From Cacajao melanocephalus (lineage: Eukaryota; Chordata; Mammalia; Primates; Pitheciidae): a stretch of DNA of 64,000 nt. A program made the position numbers and the translations under genes. The stretch is from contig CAUYLG010013832.1 of NCBI GenBank assembly GCA_963573385.1, positions 23,216-87,215 of the forward strand. The letters are read 5' to 3'. Numbering within the stretch: the first letter of the stretch is position 1; the number at the start of each line of letters is the position of its first letter. The notes beneath the pieces are model-generated. The model was not told where the DNA came from and made no database searches. It worked only from the letters and a program-made list of their open reading frames with translations. Shown here piece after piece: positions 1-13,687 of the stretch.

Positions 1-2900
1 ATTTCAATCATTGTATTTGGGAACTCCAGAATTGCCATTTGATTCCTTCTTCTAATTTATATCTTTTTATATAGAGACTTTATTTGATGAGAAATTGTCA
101 TCACACATTTCTTTAAGCATGCTTTCTTTTAATTATTTGAACATATTTTTCTTGCTATATGGAAGACTTTATGTATTAGACTCTACATCTCGGCTCTTCC
201 ATGAGTTATTTCTCTTATCTGCCTTTTCTATTGTATGGGTCATTTTTCTTTTTCTTTGTATGTCTTATATTTTTTATTGAAGCTACATTTTAAATACTAT
301 ATTGCAGCAATTCCCGACATCTATTGCACCAGAACTTCTGCTGTTGTTTGCTTATTTCTTTAGTGACTTAACTGAAAAATTTTAGTTAAGTCTTTTTCTC
401 TGAAAGTGTAGCCTCAGATATTGTGTTTCAGTGAACACTGTTTTACCTATACACACAATTACCCCAGAATGACAGTGGTTTTAGCAGGAATCTATTTGGT
501 TGCCTTTTCTGTGATTTCTCTGACAAGCTGTCTGCCTTCGTTGGTATCATACCAAAGAGTTAGCCTCCACTACCACTTCCAGCTCATTGCTTTATTATCA
601 TTATTTTATTGATAGTGCTCTAGGACATACACTTTTCTACCTTTTACTCAATTAAATTGCTCCACAATTAAATGTTGGTTCATGTTCAGAGACAGTTTTG
701 AAGTCAAGAACTGGGCTTTGTTCTGCTCTATGATGTTATTTTTAGCTTTTCCTTAGTTGTCTCTGGTAAACTAGCTGCCCTATGGCTTAGCTTATTGCTT
801 ACATAAGGCTATCAGCCTCTTCTTGTCACCCTGTAAATCACCTTCTTTTGTAAGGTGCCCTTTGTCTTGACCTTTCCCATGATCTGTTCCAAATACAGTT
901 TCTTTGAAGACAGTCTTTGAGTCCTCATTCTTTATGTCTGCTCCTCTTCCTAGGAAATATCCTCGGAGCCATTGCACAAAGGCTAGGAATATAAACAGTG
1001 ACCCACTTTTGTCAGAATGATAATTATGCCTTATGACTATGTTGTTGAGTCAAAGCGGTAGTTATGAGTCTCCTTACCTTCCTTCTACTGATGTGGAAAC
1101 TTTACCTTATGAGTGAGCTAGAAAAATGATTCTGGAAACAGGACACAGTTTTTTGGCATAACACACCTTTAATAGAGCCTCAACTCTATTAGTAGAGCTA
1201 TTTGAAAGAGAGCTCCTGACCTCTCATCCACATTTTCCTAGAATTTAATTTTGAATGGAAAATCATTCCATTAAGCGTGTTTCTAATGAACTGCCATAGA
1301 CACGAAAGTTATTTACATTTTTTAGGAAAACCTGTTATGAGCCTTGAACTTTTCCAAACCTGTTATCAATCAAGCATAAAAACAAAGTAAAGCCATTTCA
1401 AGACTTGCAAGGACTCAGATTTCCTCTTCATACTCAACATTTTGAGAAGGTGACTCAACCAGGAATATGAAGTACTAATTAACAGTTAGAAACTGGTACA
1501 TAAAAAGGTGTGAGGCCATACTCACCAAAATAATTGATGAGCAGTTGACTCAGAAATCATTTGGTCCAAAGGTCATCAAACAGTTTCAAAATATCTAAAA
1601 GTAAATTGAGTGGGTGTTATTCAGTATATAAAGTGGGAAGATAATGGAAAACAGACTTGAAGCTTCTCCCTCAAATTAAATAAATAAAAATATTCAGAAA
1701 ATTTATAAAAATATGAAATTTTAACCTGCTTCTTATAATTTATTAGAAATTCTGTATGCTAGGAACAATATTTTTCAGTAAACCAAATAAACATACCACC
1801 TTCATATTGAGCTCTTAACATATTTTCAATATTACAATAAAAACTTTATTCTCATTACTGTTTTTTTCAATATTTAACATTAATTTATACTCAAAGCATT
1901 ATGGATTTATGGTTATAGAACAGAATGAATGTATTAAAAAAATTAAAATAAATATAATGTTATGCAAATTGGGAGTGAATACAAAGAGGATAAAAAAGGT
2001 AATTTTGCTTATGTAAAATTTTGATCACATAAATACAAGATTAGTGATCAAATGATATAATAAAATTATTTTTTATTTATTCTGACAACTACATAAATTA
2101 TATCCAATATGCTATAGTAAATCTACTCTCTTGAAAATGATATTAGGTCATTTTTATGAGCAAAACACATATGCTTTTTAGAAAAATATGTGAAGAGAAA
2201 TATTTTATAGAAATCTTCCATTTATGGCACTACTTAGAAGATGTAATGGATCTCTACTGCTCACTTAAGGAACATGAAGACTTCACACCTAGGACTGACA
2301 GTGGATTATTGGTTGTCTGTAGGGCAATAGAGAAGGAAATAATGGTTAGAAACACTGGGGAATGTAGAGTTACACAGATTTGCTTTCCTAAAATAATAAT
2401 AGTCTTTGATAAAACTCCTTAGAGTTGCCTTATTTAAACAAAATATTCTTTTGAGAAGAGAATGAGATAACTGTCATAAAGAATTTTGCAGGTGCCAAAA
2501 CAAAATAAGCATTATGTATACTGAGAATCATTTGTATATTTCTAATAAAGTGATTAAATGTTGCCTTCAAGAAGTGTGATGTTGCCAGGTATATAACTTC
2601 TAGAAGTTCAGAGAGTTGTAATTGAATAGCATTTGAACAATTTGAAAAGACCTAAAAGTGCCAGTAAAATAATAGTTGATTGTCACCAGGACCAGAGATC
2701 ACTGTAATACTTGATTAACTTTGCTGATTAGACAAATGTATCCCTGTTAGGAGAAGATGCCAGAATGAAAAAGAAAGATCAAAAGAAACTTTAAGGATGT
2801 GTAATTTTGTAATAATGAAAAGCTGACTGTTGTGGCTATTGCAAAGGAAAGGCATCATTAGTAGTAGCAGATGAACTATAATTAAAATGAATTTAACCAA
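1..2900. other. AT-rich non-coding DNA, nothing recognised
   Basis: This stretch shows no exon-like open frame with splice sites and no repeat family I can name with confidence. The open frame at 2156-2422 (88 codons) matches nothing I know and lies in AT-rich DNA where chance frames are common. It is probably intronic sequence of ARHGAP31 or ancient decayed repeats. Confidence 0.5.
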
Positions 2901-2928
2901 TGAGACAATTCCATTGTCATACCCTATT

Positions 2929-3005
2929 AAGGAAAAAGAAGAAAGAGGAAGAGGAGGAGATAAAAGCAGAGGAAGATAGGAAGAGAGAAAAAAGAAAAGG
3001 AAGAA
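2929..3005. repeat. Polypurine (GA-rich) tract
   Basis: About 75 bases are almost purely A and G on the + strand (GGAAAAAGAAGAAAGAGGAA and similar), broken by a few pyrimidines. The antisense open frames through it are low-complexity artefacts. A short AAAT repeat follows at about 3112-3128. Confidence 0.8.
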
Positions 3006-3009
3006 CACA

Positions 3010-4670
3010 GGACCCATAAGAATAGAATTGTATTAAAAAGAAATAAAAGTCTATCAGAGAAGAACATAGCTTATGACAATCCATAGGTATCAGGGGAGGA
3101 GACTTAAAGGATAATAAATAAATAAATAATTTACAAAAAGACAAACTGTAATTGAAATTGTAAGAAAGTAGAGCCGTTATCAGGATTGGCACAAACACTG
3201 GAAGAAGAAACAAAAATGCATAGAGAAATTTTAGATGGGTTGCACCTAATTCTTTTCATTTTCCTTTCAAGTTCCGTGTCTGGTGTTTTCCCACATAGTG
3301 AGATGCACATTATAGGAATCATTTCTAAGATAAAACTGTTCTTCCCATTGTGATTCCAATGTGAGTTATTTTTGCCAAAAGTTCATACTACCCCCGATAT
3401 TGGAGATCTTGGCATTGAATGAACAAATATTAGCTTTTGCTACTTTAACCCATTTCATAGTATGATACGAGAATGTGTGGTAATAATGTAAGTATTATTC
3501 GACCTTGAGAAAACATATTCTTTTTTTTTTCTGGAGAAATAAAATTCTTCTTTGCTAAAGATCTCATTTTTCAATTTAGAGTTACTATGGTAATTTTATA
3601 TCTTCCTACAGTTTTCAAACTAATTTTAGTTTAAAATTGACATGAAGTAATTTAAAGAAGACTTTTAAAACTAATTACATGAGAAAGATTGTTTTGAGTT
3701 TCACACCCTATTAAGGTTCATGTAAAGTGTATAAGAGAAAACTGGATATTTTTAGTATTCCAATGAATGGCTTTTTATTATTTTTATGTACATTCATGAA
3801 GCCTTTTTAATTTTTTCTACTCTTACATATATTTTGTAGAAGTTATCTAAGGATACCAGTATTATATGAAGAAAAAAAGTATATAACATTTATTTTAAAA
3901 ATATACAGAAAATATTATTTTGCCAAATTCTCTCACTATAGTATTCTCCCTTTTAGATGGAGATTTAACCTCTATATTGCAATTTTCTTCTTTTATATGT
4001 GAGATAGGTGCAAAGATTCATCTGTTGACATTTCAGTTTGTCTGCAATTCTACTTAAATGATTAATCACATTATTAGAAATAGTAGGCAATTCACCATTT
4101 TAAATCCTTATATGTATGCACACAACCTCCATATAAACATTTATAAAAACAGAGCTTAAAAGTTTGTGAGTCTTTGTCATAAAACTTTCTGTGAGATTCA
4201 GCAAATTATTCTATTTAAATGTATATGTAAACATGCATATAAATGTATGTAGAGTATATGCATTTAAAGATTTAAAAGTTGCTACATTAGAGGCAATTTG
4301 GCTAAGAAATCACAAAATGGATGTGGGGCAGGAACTCGGGATATTCAATGCATAATCTAATATTTATTTTTCTTCCACCAGTGGTTTTCAGAAATATTTT
4401 AGCCATATCATATCATTATTTTTTATTCCTGAATGAATACTAACACGGAAGCCTACAAAATAGAACCATTCTAGTTGAAATGGAGATAACCTATCACAGT
4501 GTATCTATTCTTTCTGCATATCTGCAATGATCTGTTTTGTAGAGATCACTAAGGTTCCTTGGAAAACTTTGAAAATATTTTCTTGCACCAACTTGACAGT
4601 TCAAGTAGGATGGGGTTGCAATTTATGTTCATTGCAAAAATAATGTGTTCAAAATCTGTAATACATATTT
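3010..4670. other. AT-rich non-coding DNA, nothing recognised
   Basis: I see no gene, no splice-flanked frame and no assignable repeat. It contains several T- or A-rich runs and a small AAAT microsatellite near 3115. Confidence 0.5.
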
Positions 4671-4680
4671 ATCACAATGA

Positions 4681-4720
4681 ATACACATATATATATACAC
4701 ATATGTGTGTGCACATATAC

Positions 4721-4769
<49 letters not shown>

Positions 4770-4772
4770 CAG
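4681..4772. repeat. Compound (TA)n/(TG)n microsatellite
   Basis: The sequence alternates ATAT, ACAC and TGTG blocks, ending in an uninterrupted run of about 15 TG units at 4731-4760 bordered by TATATATA on both sides. The tract is an alternating purine-pyrimidine sequence and is probably length-polymorphic. Confidence 0.92.
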
Positions 4773-4774
4773 AC

Positions 4775-6720
4775 TCAGAAATCAGAAATATTTGAGCAGC
4801 AAATAACAGAAAACAAGGCTAACACCTTTTTTTAAAAAAAATAGAAGATTATTACTCTCCTATAGTAGGAAAACTGAAGTGAGGTAGCAATTAATGTTAG
4901 TTCAAAAAACTCAAGATTTCAGATGATTCTCTCAGCTTTCTTTCATGGTCACAAAAATATTTTTACAGGTCTTCTGTCCTCATTTAAGACAGGAAGAATC
5001 TTTCTTTTACCCGAAAGCTATTGTTCTAACGTAACAGTAGTTATGTTATATGGCAATTTCTAGCTAAAAATGGTGATTGGCAATGTGTATATTTAGCCTT
5101 CCCATTTCTCATAGTGGAGGCAAGAAAGAGATCAGAGAGCTGAATTTTTGAAACAACTATTCAGTAGTATCGAACACAGTGACATTCAAAATACTTAAAC
5201 TTAGTGGATGATATTAGGTAATATTGTGTTTTGCACTTTGCAGTTAATTCATTTTTTTCTTCTAGTCATATAGTGGTGAGAATGTTATTTGTTATATCAT
5301 TATTATATTTATTTAAATACTGGAATTTCCCAAAATAAATGTTAAAACCTTACTCTCTTCATTTTATACTTTCTTTTTATTTCGATTTTAGGAAATCCAG
5401 AATGTTATTCCTGAAAAATAAATATAACTCTCATTTTTGTATTGAGTATATTTCTATAGTCTATCTATATTTGGGAATGTCTTTATACACTGTTTACAAA
5501 TTCTCTATAGACAGATTTGTCATACCCTGAAGGTTCCAAGTCTCTACAAATCTATTTTTCTTTACAATTATTTTCCCCTTAGGCTGTTATGCAGCTTTCA
5601 AATCTGATAAGTGATAACGTCTCATAGAATATGTATATTTGAACCATATATACAAATCTGAACTATTTTGCTGAGGTAAATGATTAAACAACAGACAATT
5701 CCAGATGTCAGCCTAGTTTAATATTTTAAAATTGCATTACTTCTTTGGCATAGGATGTCCTATAATTTCTTTTCTTGGTCTTTATTAACTTGATAAATAT
5801 TGATTAAATGGTGTAACTATGACATGCACTTCCACACAGAACACATCAACCCCATCTGAAATGCAGCAGATGCTAAACAATAATTTGAATAAGAACTTAT
5901 CAATTTAATTTTGGCAAATTAAAAAAGTAATATTCTGAGAATTTTATAGGTTGAGAATTGGTTTTAAAAAGTTAGAAAGCCATGTTTACATCAGCAGACA
6001 TGGTATTGGAAGAGTTAGCATGCTAAACAACCACCCAGTGGTAAACCTCCACATGGCATGAAGCCATTGAGTCACAACGTGTGACACAAAGGTACTGCTC
6101 TTTTTGCTCTTTGCGATTGCTTTTAATGAGCTAGTTGACAAGGATCCATTACTGAGAATTCAGTTGTTAGGACAGTGTGGGTGTGCATGCGTGTGAGCAT
6201 GTGTGCATGTGTGTGTGTGTGGTGTGAAGGGGTGGAAGTGAAACTGGTCAACTGGCTTTCATAAACCTATGAGTCTAGCATATGGTAGTGGAGTGGTGGC
6301 ACTAAACGAGGGAACAAAGGCTTCTCAGAAATCTATTTTAGTTAGAAATTTTAAGTTCTAGTTTGGATCATCAGAATTGTTTCACACAATATGATTAACG
6401 TCAATATTTTATTCCTGTGTTTTGTGGCATCATGGTATGGTGGTAAGATTTGTGTACACCTAAACTCATATTTGCTTAGATTTAAAGTAACTAGACTTAC
6501 ACAGACAGATCAATTCGAAATTGATTACCAGCTCCACAATTGATTCATCACAGAGTTCTTGGTCTAGTATACATACGTCTTTTAAATTTTATATAGACAA
6601 ACATCTAACAAAAGTTTAATGGCCTGCAACTTGGAGGATTGTAGTGACTAAGAGAATTTGCCAAAAATATGGGACTAGGAAAAAAGACACCTTCCTCTTT
6701 TCTGTCTTACTATTTGTTAA
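4775..6720. other. Non-coding AT-rich DNA with a TG-rich patch
   Basis: No gene was recognised. A degenerate TG-rich stretch lies at about 6175-6222. The rest has no family I can name. Confidence 0.5.
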
Positions 6721-6905
6721 CTACCCACCAGGTATGCAGGATTTCATGTTCAGTATATAATAAAACCCTCACAGCAATTCTGGGTATTTTGGAATTGCTA
6801 TAATTACTTAATAAAGGAGTAAATTAAGGGCCGGATATTTTAAGGGACTTGCCAAATGGCACACAGCTTGTAAGTAGCAGAACTGGGATTGGAGCCTGTG
6901 TTCAT
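6721..6905 (+). mobile_element. MIR SINE remnant
   Basis: It ends in the characteristic MIR core: GGGACTTGCCAAATGGCACA, then CAGCTTGTAAGTAGCAGAAC and TGGGATTGGAGCC. It is preceded by the usual AAACCCTCACAGCAATTCTG half. The divergence fits this pre-primate tRNA-derived SINE. Confidence 0.8.
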
Positions 6906-6909
6906 CAGC

Positions 6910-8400
6910 TGCCAGAACCTGCAACTATTTTCATTAGATGCCAGGGAAGTGAGAAGCAGAAGCCAAATAAGCATTGACCTTTTGCAAAATAGAAATAATT
7001 AGAGAACCAAGTAAGATTAGATGAGCAAAGTATATGTCATCTTTTCCTCTCCCCCAATCACAGACAGGCTACTCAACAAAGGTAGAGAAGATTTCACTGG
7101 TAAGCAAACTAGAAGTTTCACATGAAACAAAAAGATAGTACAGAACAAGGAAGAGGATGCAGCTTAGCTGCAAAAGCAGATCCTTAATAGAAAAGCATCT
7201 TAGCACAATGGGTACATTTTGCTCTTCTCACCCTTTTAAGAATAGCACTGGCATATCTTGGCATAGTGGCTTATTGCTGATGATGCTTGCAAATAACTGG
7301 ATGTGAGCGTGAGGATGCAGAGCAGATACAGGCATTTTCATAATGCTAAGAAAAACATGAAATAATAACTGATACAATTGCATGTTTTAAAATTATTAAT
7401 AAAATATCTCTTATAAAAGGTAACAGAAAGTTAATATTTTAAAATTTAAAAAAGCAAAGAAAGGCATATTTCTGCTTTAAATGTTTATTTTGGTTTTGGA
7501 TAAAAAATACATAAGCTATAAAGCTAAGAAAGTATATATTTTATTGCTCTTGCTTTTTCCATAAGAAAATGAAGATCTTGAGAATTGTGCTATTTTTCAG
7601 TATTAGTACTGAGATTGTTAGCAGAAAGAGCTTAACTGATAATTAAAAGTTTATCATTCAGCAAAAATTTTAAATTACAACTTAATATCATTAAGTTAAC
7701 AAGAGTAATCCAATGATAATTTATAGAACATTGATGTGTCCTCAATATCTTTTAACCCCTGCTCAGGATGTCAGAAAACATGAATTAATGTTAAGCCATA
7801 TATTCCTGCTGCCCAAAACATATATCTCATATCTATTTCACATGAAAATATCAAAAGCTTGAATTATCACTCACTGTTCATATATCAGCTAGACTTTAGG
7901 ATATACTTATAAGTACTTTATAGTAGAAGTAAAACAAGGGTGCAGTAGAATCTGAGACAATTTCAATTTTTATCTCTACATTCCTTGGAGAATTTTCTTA
8001 GAGCCCAAGGGATCAAGAACAAATTACACTGCATTCTCCTTTGCTCCTGAAGACTTTCATGAGAAAAGATCACTCTCAAAAGAATACTAAAGGCAACTTT
8101 GAAGGAAAAAAAGTAAAAAAAAGTACTTCCTAAGAAATTTATAAGCCATTCTGTCTATATTCTTGTACAATAATGATAATAATACAATAAAACCATATAT
8201 CTATACAGAAGTTTACAATACAGTATGTCTTTTATATTGTGTATTCGGAGTGGAAAACCATTCCATAAGCAAGTATAGAAAATGTTGTTTCAAATATTCA
8301 GCTTGCACATTTGCATTTACAGACAAATTATATTATTTAAATGATTGAGAAAAAATGTGTTACTGCAACTAATAATGAGTAGCTCATATTTGGGGGGGTT
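6910..8400. other. Non-coding DNA, nothing recognised
   Basis: There is no splice-flanked open frame and no confident repeat assignment. The 61-codon frame at 8163-8348 looks like chance. Confidence 0.5.
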
Positions 8401-8404
8401 AGTT

Positions 8405-8605
8405 TGTGACAGGTACTGTTCTTAAGTTCCTAACATTATCTTATATAATTCATACAACACTATTATATACATACACACACAGACACACAGACACACACAC
8501 CATCATTGTGTCTTTTACACAAAGAGGAATTGAGGCTCAATAATATGTTATAGAACCAGTAAATGAAGAGCTGATTTTGAAGAGGTAGAAAGTCCAATTC
8601 CTCAG
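8405..8605 (+). mobile_element. MIR SINE remnant interrupted by a (CA)n run
   Basis: The left part (GACAGGTACTGTTCTTAAGT, then ATAATTCATACAACACTATT) and right part (AAAGAGGAATTGAGGCTCAA) align with the MIR consensus. A CA-rich microsatellite at about 8466-8502 sits between them. The spacing suggests the CA run grew inside the element. Confidence 0.7.
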
Positions 8606-8817
8606 TTGGTACCACAAAACCAGAAAATTTATTATCTTTCTCAGTTGAAAGATATATTAGGAAAATTCCTCAAAAAAAAAGATAGAGAACAGCAAAATGT
8701 TGCTCTTGTTTTTGGATTTTACTTTAAATCTTAAGTTTGTTGTTTGTCATCTAAGTCTTACTGTTGCTCACCATTACTAAATCCATGTAAGAATTGAAAA
8801 TAAATTTGTAATTAATT

Positions 8818-8884
8818 AATATACACATATGTGTGTGTATATGTGTGTGTGCATATATATATCTCTTAGAGAGAGAGAGGGGGA
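8818..8884. repeat. TG/TA and GA low-complexity microsatellite
   Basis: A run of ACACATATGTGTGTGTATAT and TGTGTGTGCATATATATAT is followed directly by GAGAGAGAGAGGGGG. It is a compound simple repeat. Confidence 0.85.
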
Positions 8885-8889
8885 GTATT

Positions 8890-9575
8890 TAAAGGAAGGA
8901 AAATTGAACTGTATGATCTGAGGAGTAGAAAATAAGATATTTATTCACCTAAGAGGAAAGTAGCAATTAGGAGAAAAGGTTTGAGCATTTTAACAAAGAT
9001 GACTCAATGTAATAGAACCAAACAAATATAGAAGAACAGATACACCACTTTACAGATGAGGATTGAGGTTTGAGGTAAAGAAGCTATAAAGGACTGCTTG
9101 AATAAATGCATTTTAGAGCATTTTAAACACTTCTTTGCTAACACCCACTCCCCATACAACTGCTGCCTGACTCAATGTGTGTTTAATACTTGTATGGTCC
9201 AGCACCTACCCGCTGCAAATGCAGGGTTTTATTTGCCAACTTTAAGATTAGCACTGACTTGAGAAGATTTATTTTCTAACTTTAGACACTTTTGCTGCTT
9301 TGCTGTTCCTTTATATTTTAGAGGGGTTAGAGGACAGTTTAGGACCTGGCAATCTTATACTGCACTCATATCTAAGCTAAGAATTGAAACTGATAGTCAA
9401 GGAGAATTTTAAAAATTATAACAAAATTGTGTAAATCAGTATAGCGAGTCTGGAAGAAATTTAGTTAAAACATCCATCAGAATCCCTAAACGAGATTCCT
9501 GGATTTTAAAACAACAGCATAATATTTAATTAAAATGACCCTTTAAAAATTAGATCTAAAAATAAATAAAACATA
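8890..9575. other. Non-coding DNA, nothing recognised
   Basis: I recognise no gene or repeat family in this stretch. Confidence 0.5.
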
Positions 9576-9579
9576 TTTA

Positions 9580-9985
9580 CATGCCCTGAGATATTATGCA
9601 TGCATTAAAAGGAAGGAAGCCCTGCTACATGCTACAACATGGTTAAATGTCCAGGATATTTTGCTAATTAAAATAAGACTATCACAATGGATACATACTA
9701 TATGATTCCACTCATCTAAGGTATCTAAGTAGACAAAATCATGAAAATAAAAAATAGAAAGGTAGAAGCCAACAGCTAGAGAAAGGGGAAGAGGGTAGGC
9801 GAGTGAGTGTTCAATGGGTATAACAGAGTTTTAGCTTTGTAAAATGGAAAATAAGTGCTGAAAATCTGCTGAACAGCAATATAAATATAGCAAAGAGTAT
9901 TGAACTGTAAATGTAAAGATGTTTCAGATGGTAAATTTAACACTACTTATTTGTTACCAAAATTAAAAATAAAATTTAAAAGTTG
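9580..9985 (+). mobile_element. L1M-type LINE-1 3' end, old
   Basis: The sequence contains the L1M 3' landmarks in order: AAAAGGAAGGAAGCCCTGCT, ACATGCTACAACATGGTTAA, TATATGATTCCACTCATCTA, GGTATCTAAGTAGACAAAAT, then GAACTGTAAATGTAAA and a TGGTAAATTTAACACTACTT-like end. It is heavily diverged and 5'-truncated, with no open frame. Confidence 0.75.
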
Positions 9986-9989
9986 GATA

Positions 9990-10538
9990 TATAGTAGAAA
10001 ATTTTAGACAAAAGAATACTTTTAAATGCCCTCAAAATTTATACAATCAATATAGTCTAGTGGGAACAAACATACATGGGGTAGAAAAATGGTACAAATT
10101 CAATTTATTTTTTTAATGGCTAGAACAAATTTAATTAATTATCAAAAATTGGGGTGACATCTAATATCAAAAAGTGAAAGTTACCATTTGCCACTTCAAA
10201 TTCCATGCCTAATATACTATGTTAGCAAGAAATACACATGTAAATTAACTAACTCATTTTGATTAACATAAATGTACATGCATTATAAAACAATGAGATT
10301 TATAAGTCATCAGCAAATAAAGGGTCTGTGGGTTAAATATAGTTGGACTAAAATCAAGCAAACAAAAGCCCTAAACAACCAGAACAATGACAGAAACAAC
10401 CTGCATAAATGATAATTTATTAAAAGTTGTTAATTATTATAAACTTTCAATGTATATTAAAAACATCTTATGAAATTTGTGTTGTTTGTAACATCAATTA
10501 ACCTGTCATTATTTGCTTCACTCCATAAATATTACATA
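9990..10538. other. AT-rich non-coding DNA, nothing recognised
   Basis: No gene or assignable element was seen between the L1M fragment and the solo LTR. Confidence 0.5.
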
Positions 10539-10543
10539 GGAAA

Positions 10544-10902
10544 TATATTAATCTGTTCTCTCGCTGCTATGAAGAAATACCCAAGGCTGGGTAATTTATA
10601 AAGAAAAGGGGTTTAATTGACTTACAGTTCCACATGGCTGAGGAGGCCTCAGGGAATTCAGAATCATGGCAGAGGGTGAAGCAAACATGTCCTTCACAGG
10701 GCAGCAGAGAGAAATGTCAGCAGTGGTAATGTCAGATGCTTATAAAACCACCAGATCTCATGAGAACTCACTCACTGTCACTGCAGCAGTGTGGGGGTAA
10801 CTGCACCCATGATTCAATTATCTCTCTCCAAGTCCCTCCCACAATACATGGGGACTGCAATTCAAGATGAGGTTTGGGTGGGGACACAGCCAAACAATAT
10901 CA
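10544..10902 (-). mobile_element. Solo MaLR LTR (THE1/MST type)
   Basis: On the reverse strand it begins TGATATTGTTTGGCTGTGTC and continues CCCACCCAAACCTCATCTTG, the start of THE1/MST LTRs. The + strand left end (TATATTAATCTGTTCTCTCG) is the matching 3' LTR end. Its length of 359 bp fits the family. It is flanked by GGAAA (10539-10543) and GGAAG (10903-10907), a 5-bp target duplication with one change. No internal region is attached, so it is a solo LTR of this non-autonomous ERV-L group. Confidence 0.9.
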
Positions 10903-11187
10903 GGAAGTCTGGCTTTTAATTTCATCAGTTCATTCCTCAATTGAATTATTACATTTTCTGGACTTGCAGTGAAAGTGTAGATTATATTACCAATGGTACT
11001 ATAGAGGAATAAACTAAAAATCCCTGTTCTATTCCTGTTTTTCACTAATGAATGATGTATATTTGAACAATCAATTAAACAATTAGAAAATGTCTACAAA
11101 CTTACATATTAAACAGTTTAAAAAATATAAAGACATGTAAACTATTTTATATTACAAGTATATGTACAATAGTCTATTATAGAATAT

Positions 11188-11630
11188 ATTAGGGCTGTAG
11201 TTCCCTAAGGCTGCCATTAAAAAAAAGTAGCAGCTAGCAAAAACTTAGTGGTTTAAAACAACAGAATTTATTACTTCACTGTTCTGGAGACTAAAAGTCT
11301 GAAATCAAAATGTCAGCAGAGGCAGGCTCTTTCTAATGCATGGCTCTGGGGAAGGATCCGTCCTTGCATCTTCTGGCTTCTGGTGATTGCCAGCAATCTT
11401 TAGCATTCTTTGACTTGTATTCAGTTTTTCTTCATTTTTTCTTCTTTAATCAGCCACCAGAGAAACCAGTTAAATGGGGTTAAGACAAGACCACCACTTC
11501 CATATCTTTTAAGTCTTTGATGTCATCTCCCAAGACGACATATTTCTTCTGATTTACCATCTTGGATGGAGAAGTGGGCAGACTCAAGAGTTTCTCCTAA
11601 TCCTTAGCGTAATGAGATTTTTTAATGAGT
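11188..11630 (-). mobile_element. Probable MLT1-like MaLR LTR, old
   Basis: The + strand shows the reverse complement of a typical MLT1 end: TTCCCTAAGGCTGCCATTAA, then GTGGTTTAAAACAACAGAAT, TTATTACTTCACTGTTCTGG, AGACTAAAAGTCTGAAATCA and TTGCCAGCAATCTTTAGCAT. Divergence is high and the distal boundary is unclear. It could be an MLT1 subfamily or another ERV-L LTR. Confidence 0.6.
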
Positions 11631-11634
11631 TATT

Positions 11635-13685
11635 TCAATTCCTATTTGTATGCATACTAATCACACACTTAGAGGCTGCATAAATGGTTATACAGTAGGT
11701 CAGTGAATACTGTGGGCTGGCTGTGAGATAAATTGAGACAGAACTCTATTTAACATTTAGGCTCTTTTCTCTGCCATTCTAAGATGTGAACTATGGTAGC
11801 CTTATATATCCTTAGAGATAGCATATGCCTGAGATATGTCCCAATATGTTCCTTTCCCCACAGTAAAATTTGTTAATTGGCCACAGATTGCTTTACAAAA
11901 TATTAAGAAGATATTTATTATATGCTTATGTTGCTATTCTACAATCATTGTTCAAAGAGACTTATCTTCACATTAATCAATGAACTGTTGTTCTAAAAAC
12001 TCACTCATGTCTGAAAATTTGATGAGTAATTTTAATTTTCTACTATTTTGGAAGATATCAACTCTTCACTCTACCACTCTAGACATTTTCTTGTAATACA
12101 AGTCAAATAATTCTATTCCTTCCATAATATACTGTGAAGAAACTTCTGGTATCTCTTTTATTTACCACAAACCATCATCACATGATAGCTTTAACTTGAC
12201 ATTCTCATATTAAGACCAGCTCCTAGTCTATGCCAGTATATAAAATTTTGAATCATAAACAGTCAATAATCTCTTCTCTACCCAGCTTTATATTCTACAT
12301 TTTCTTGTCTCATATCTTCAGGATCAACTCCCATTTCTGGTGCTGCCAGGGACATATTGGGCAAGTCTTATAATTCCCTGGGTATACATACTATTTTCTC
12401 CTACACATGGAATGGCATTATTCGTTGGGCTGTGTCATAATGTGATCCTAATTAGAGGTTCAGAGGCAATGAATAGAAACAGAGGAGAATCTGGAGAAAG
12501 GGAATCATCTACCTGTGAGCCCTTTAAGCACCTCTAGACAGCGAAGTGTGTGTGAGGGGAGTGGCATCTACTCTCTCCAAGGGGTGAAATCTGTATTAGC
12601 TCAGATTCCGGGCAGAACATCAATTCTGAATCTCAGGGTTATAATTCCAATATCCACTTCCTAGACAGGTCTGTGTCCTAATCTTTTACTATCAGGAACC
12701 TGAATTAAACACAGAGGCTCATAAATGCTATGCATGCAGTAGCCTCTGTAACTTCACTACCCTTACAATTAATTCCTGGGCTTAATTTTCAGCCTAGTTA
12801 ACTCTGTAGAATATAATGTCTTTAAACACTGCTGTGGAGGCCTTTTGACTTTTACAGTATGACTTGAATTTTAAGTTCTATAATCTAAATGGGTCCTTCT
12901 CTTCTTTCAAGATTTTTAAGCTATTAACAACAACCAAAAATGTAAATTCCCAACAACAGTATAATTACCATTGCCCCTATTCCTTTCAAATGTCCCAACA
13001 CCACATAACTTGTACTTCAAGTTATAGATGCCTCTAAGACTAAATCACTTCCAGGTAAAATATTAATAATTGTGATCCTACTGCACTCCAGGGTGATCAT
13101 TCCCTAATTACCACTAGTAGCCTGAGCATTTATATCCCTTTCTAACAGATGAAGGATTCAGTTCTAGCATACCAAGACAGGAAAGGATTTTCAGTGCCTC
13201 TTCTTATTCTAAATCTCTTAAATTTTGTGCACAAAGAAAGCAGAGCTAGAAACAATAGCAATCATGAAAGTGAATTATATTGGAAAGGGAAATAGGAATC
13301 TGGAAAAAGTATAAACAAAAGAGAAAACTAATGCAAGAGTACATTACTGAACTGATACTCGCTGTCATCAAGAGAGGCTCAATCTTGTAATGACTATCTG
13401 CAGAATTATGCAAAATGCACTGGTGAATTTTACCATTGAAGTACTCAAGAGGGGAATAGTTATCTGCTGCTTACTCTTCCTCATTGTTCAAATGCTGTCC
13501 CATGAATTAATAACATCCTGGCACATCCAGGTTTGTGGATGGGAGAACAAGCATCCCATATAGAGGACGAAAGGTCCTAGGCAGAAAGTTGAAAGTTTTA
13601 GGTGCAGCTGATCTAAGGAGTTGTCAAGATATACCCATACACAGTGGTGGCCATGAAAACTTCTTGCACATAATTAGATTTAGAG
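11635..13685. other. Non-coding DNA, unassigned
   Basis: There is no splice-flanked coding sequence. It lies on the internal side of the antisense MLT1-like LTR, so decayed MaLR internal sequence is possible, but no second LTR was seen. The small open frames at 12340-12537 and 13535-13780 are not recognisable proteins, and the second runs into a MER5A copy. Confidence 0.45.
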
Positions 13686-13687
13686 TG

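Noticed and set aside
2156..2422. 88-codon frame as a small gene
   Set aside because: It lies in AT-rich DNA with no splice sites, no recognisable domain and no context. A chance frame of this length is plausible.
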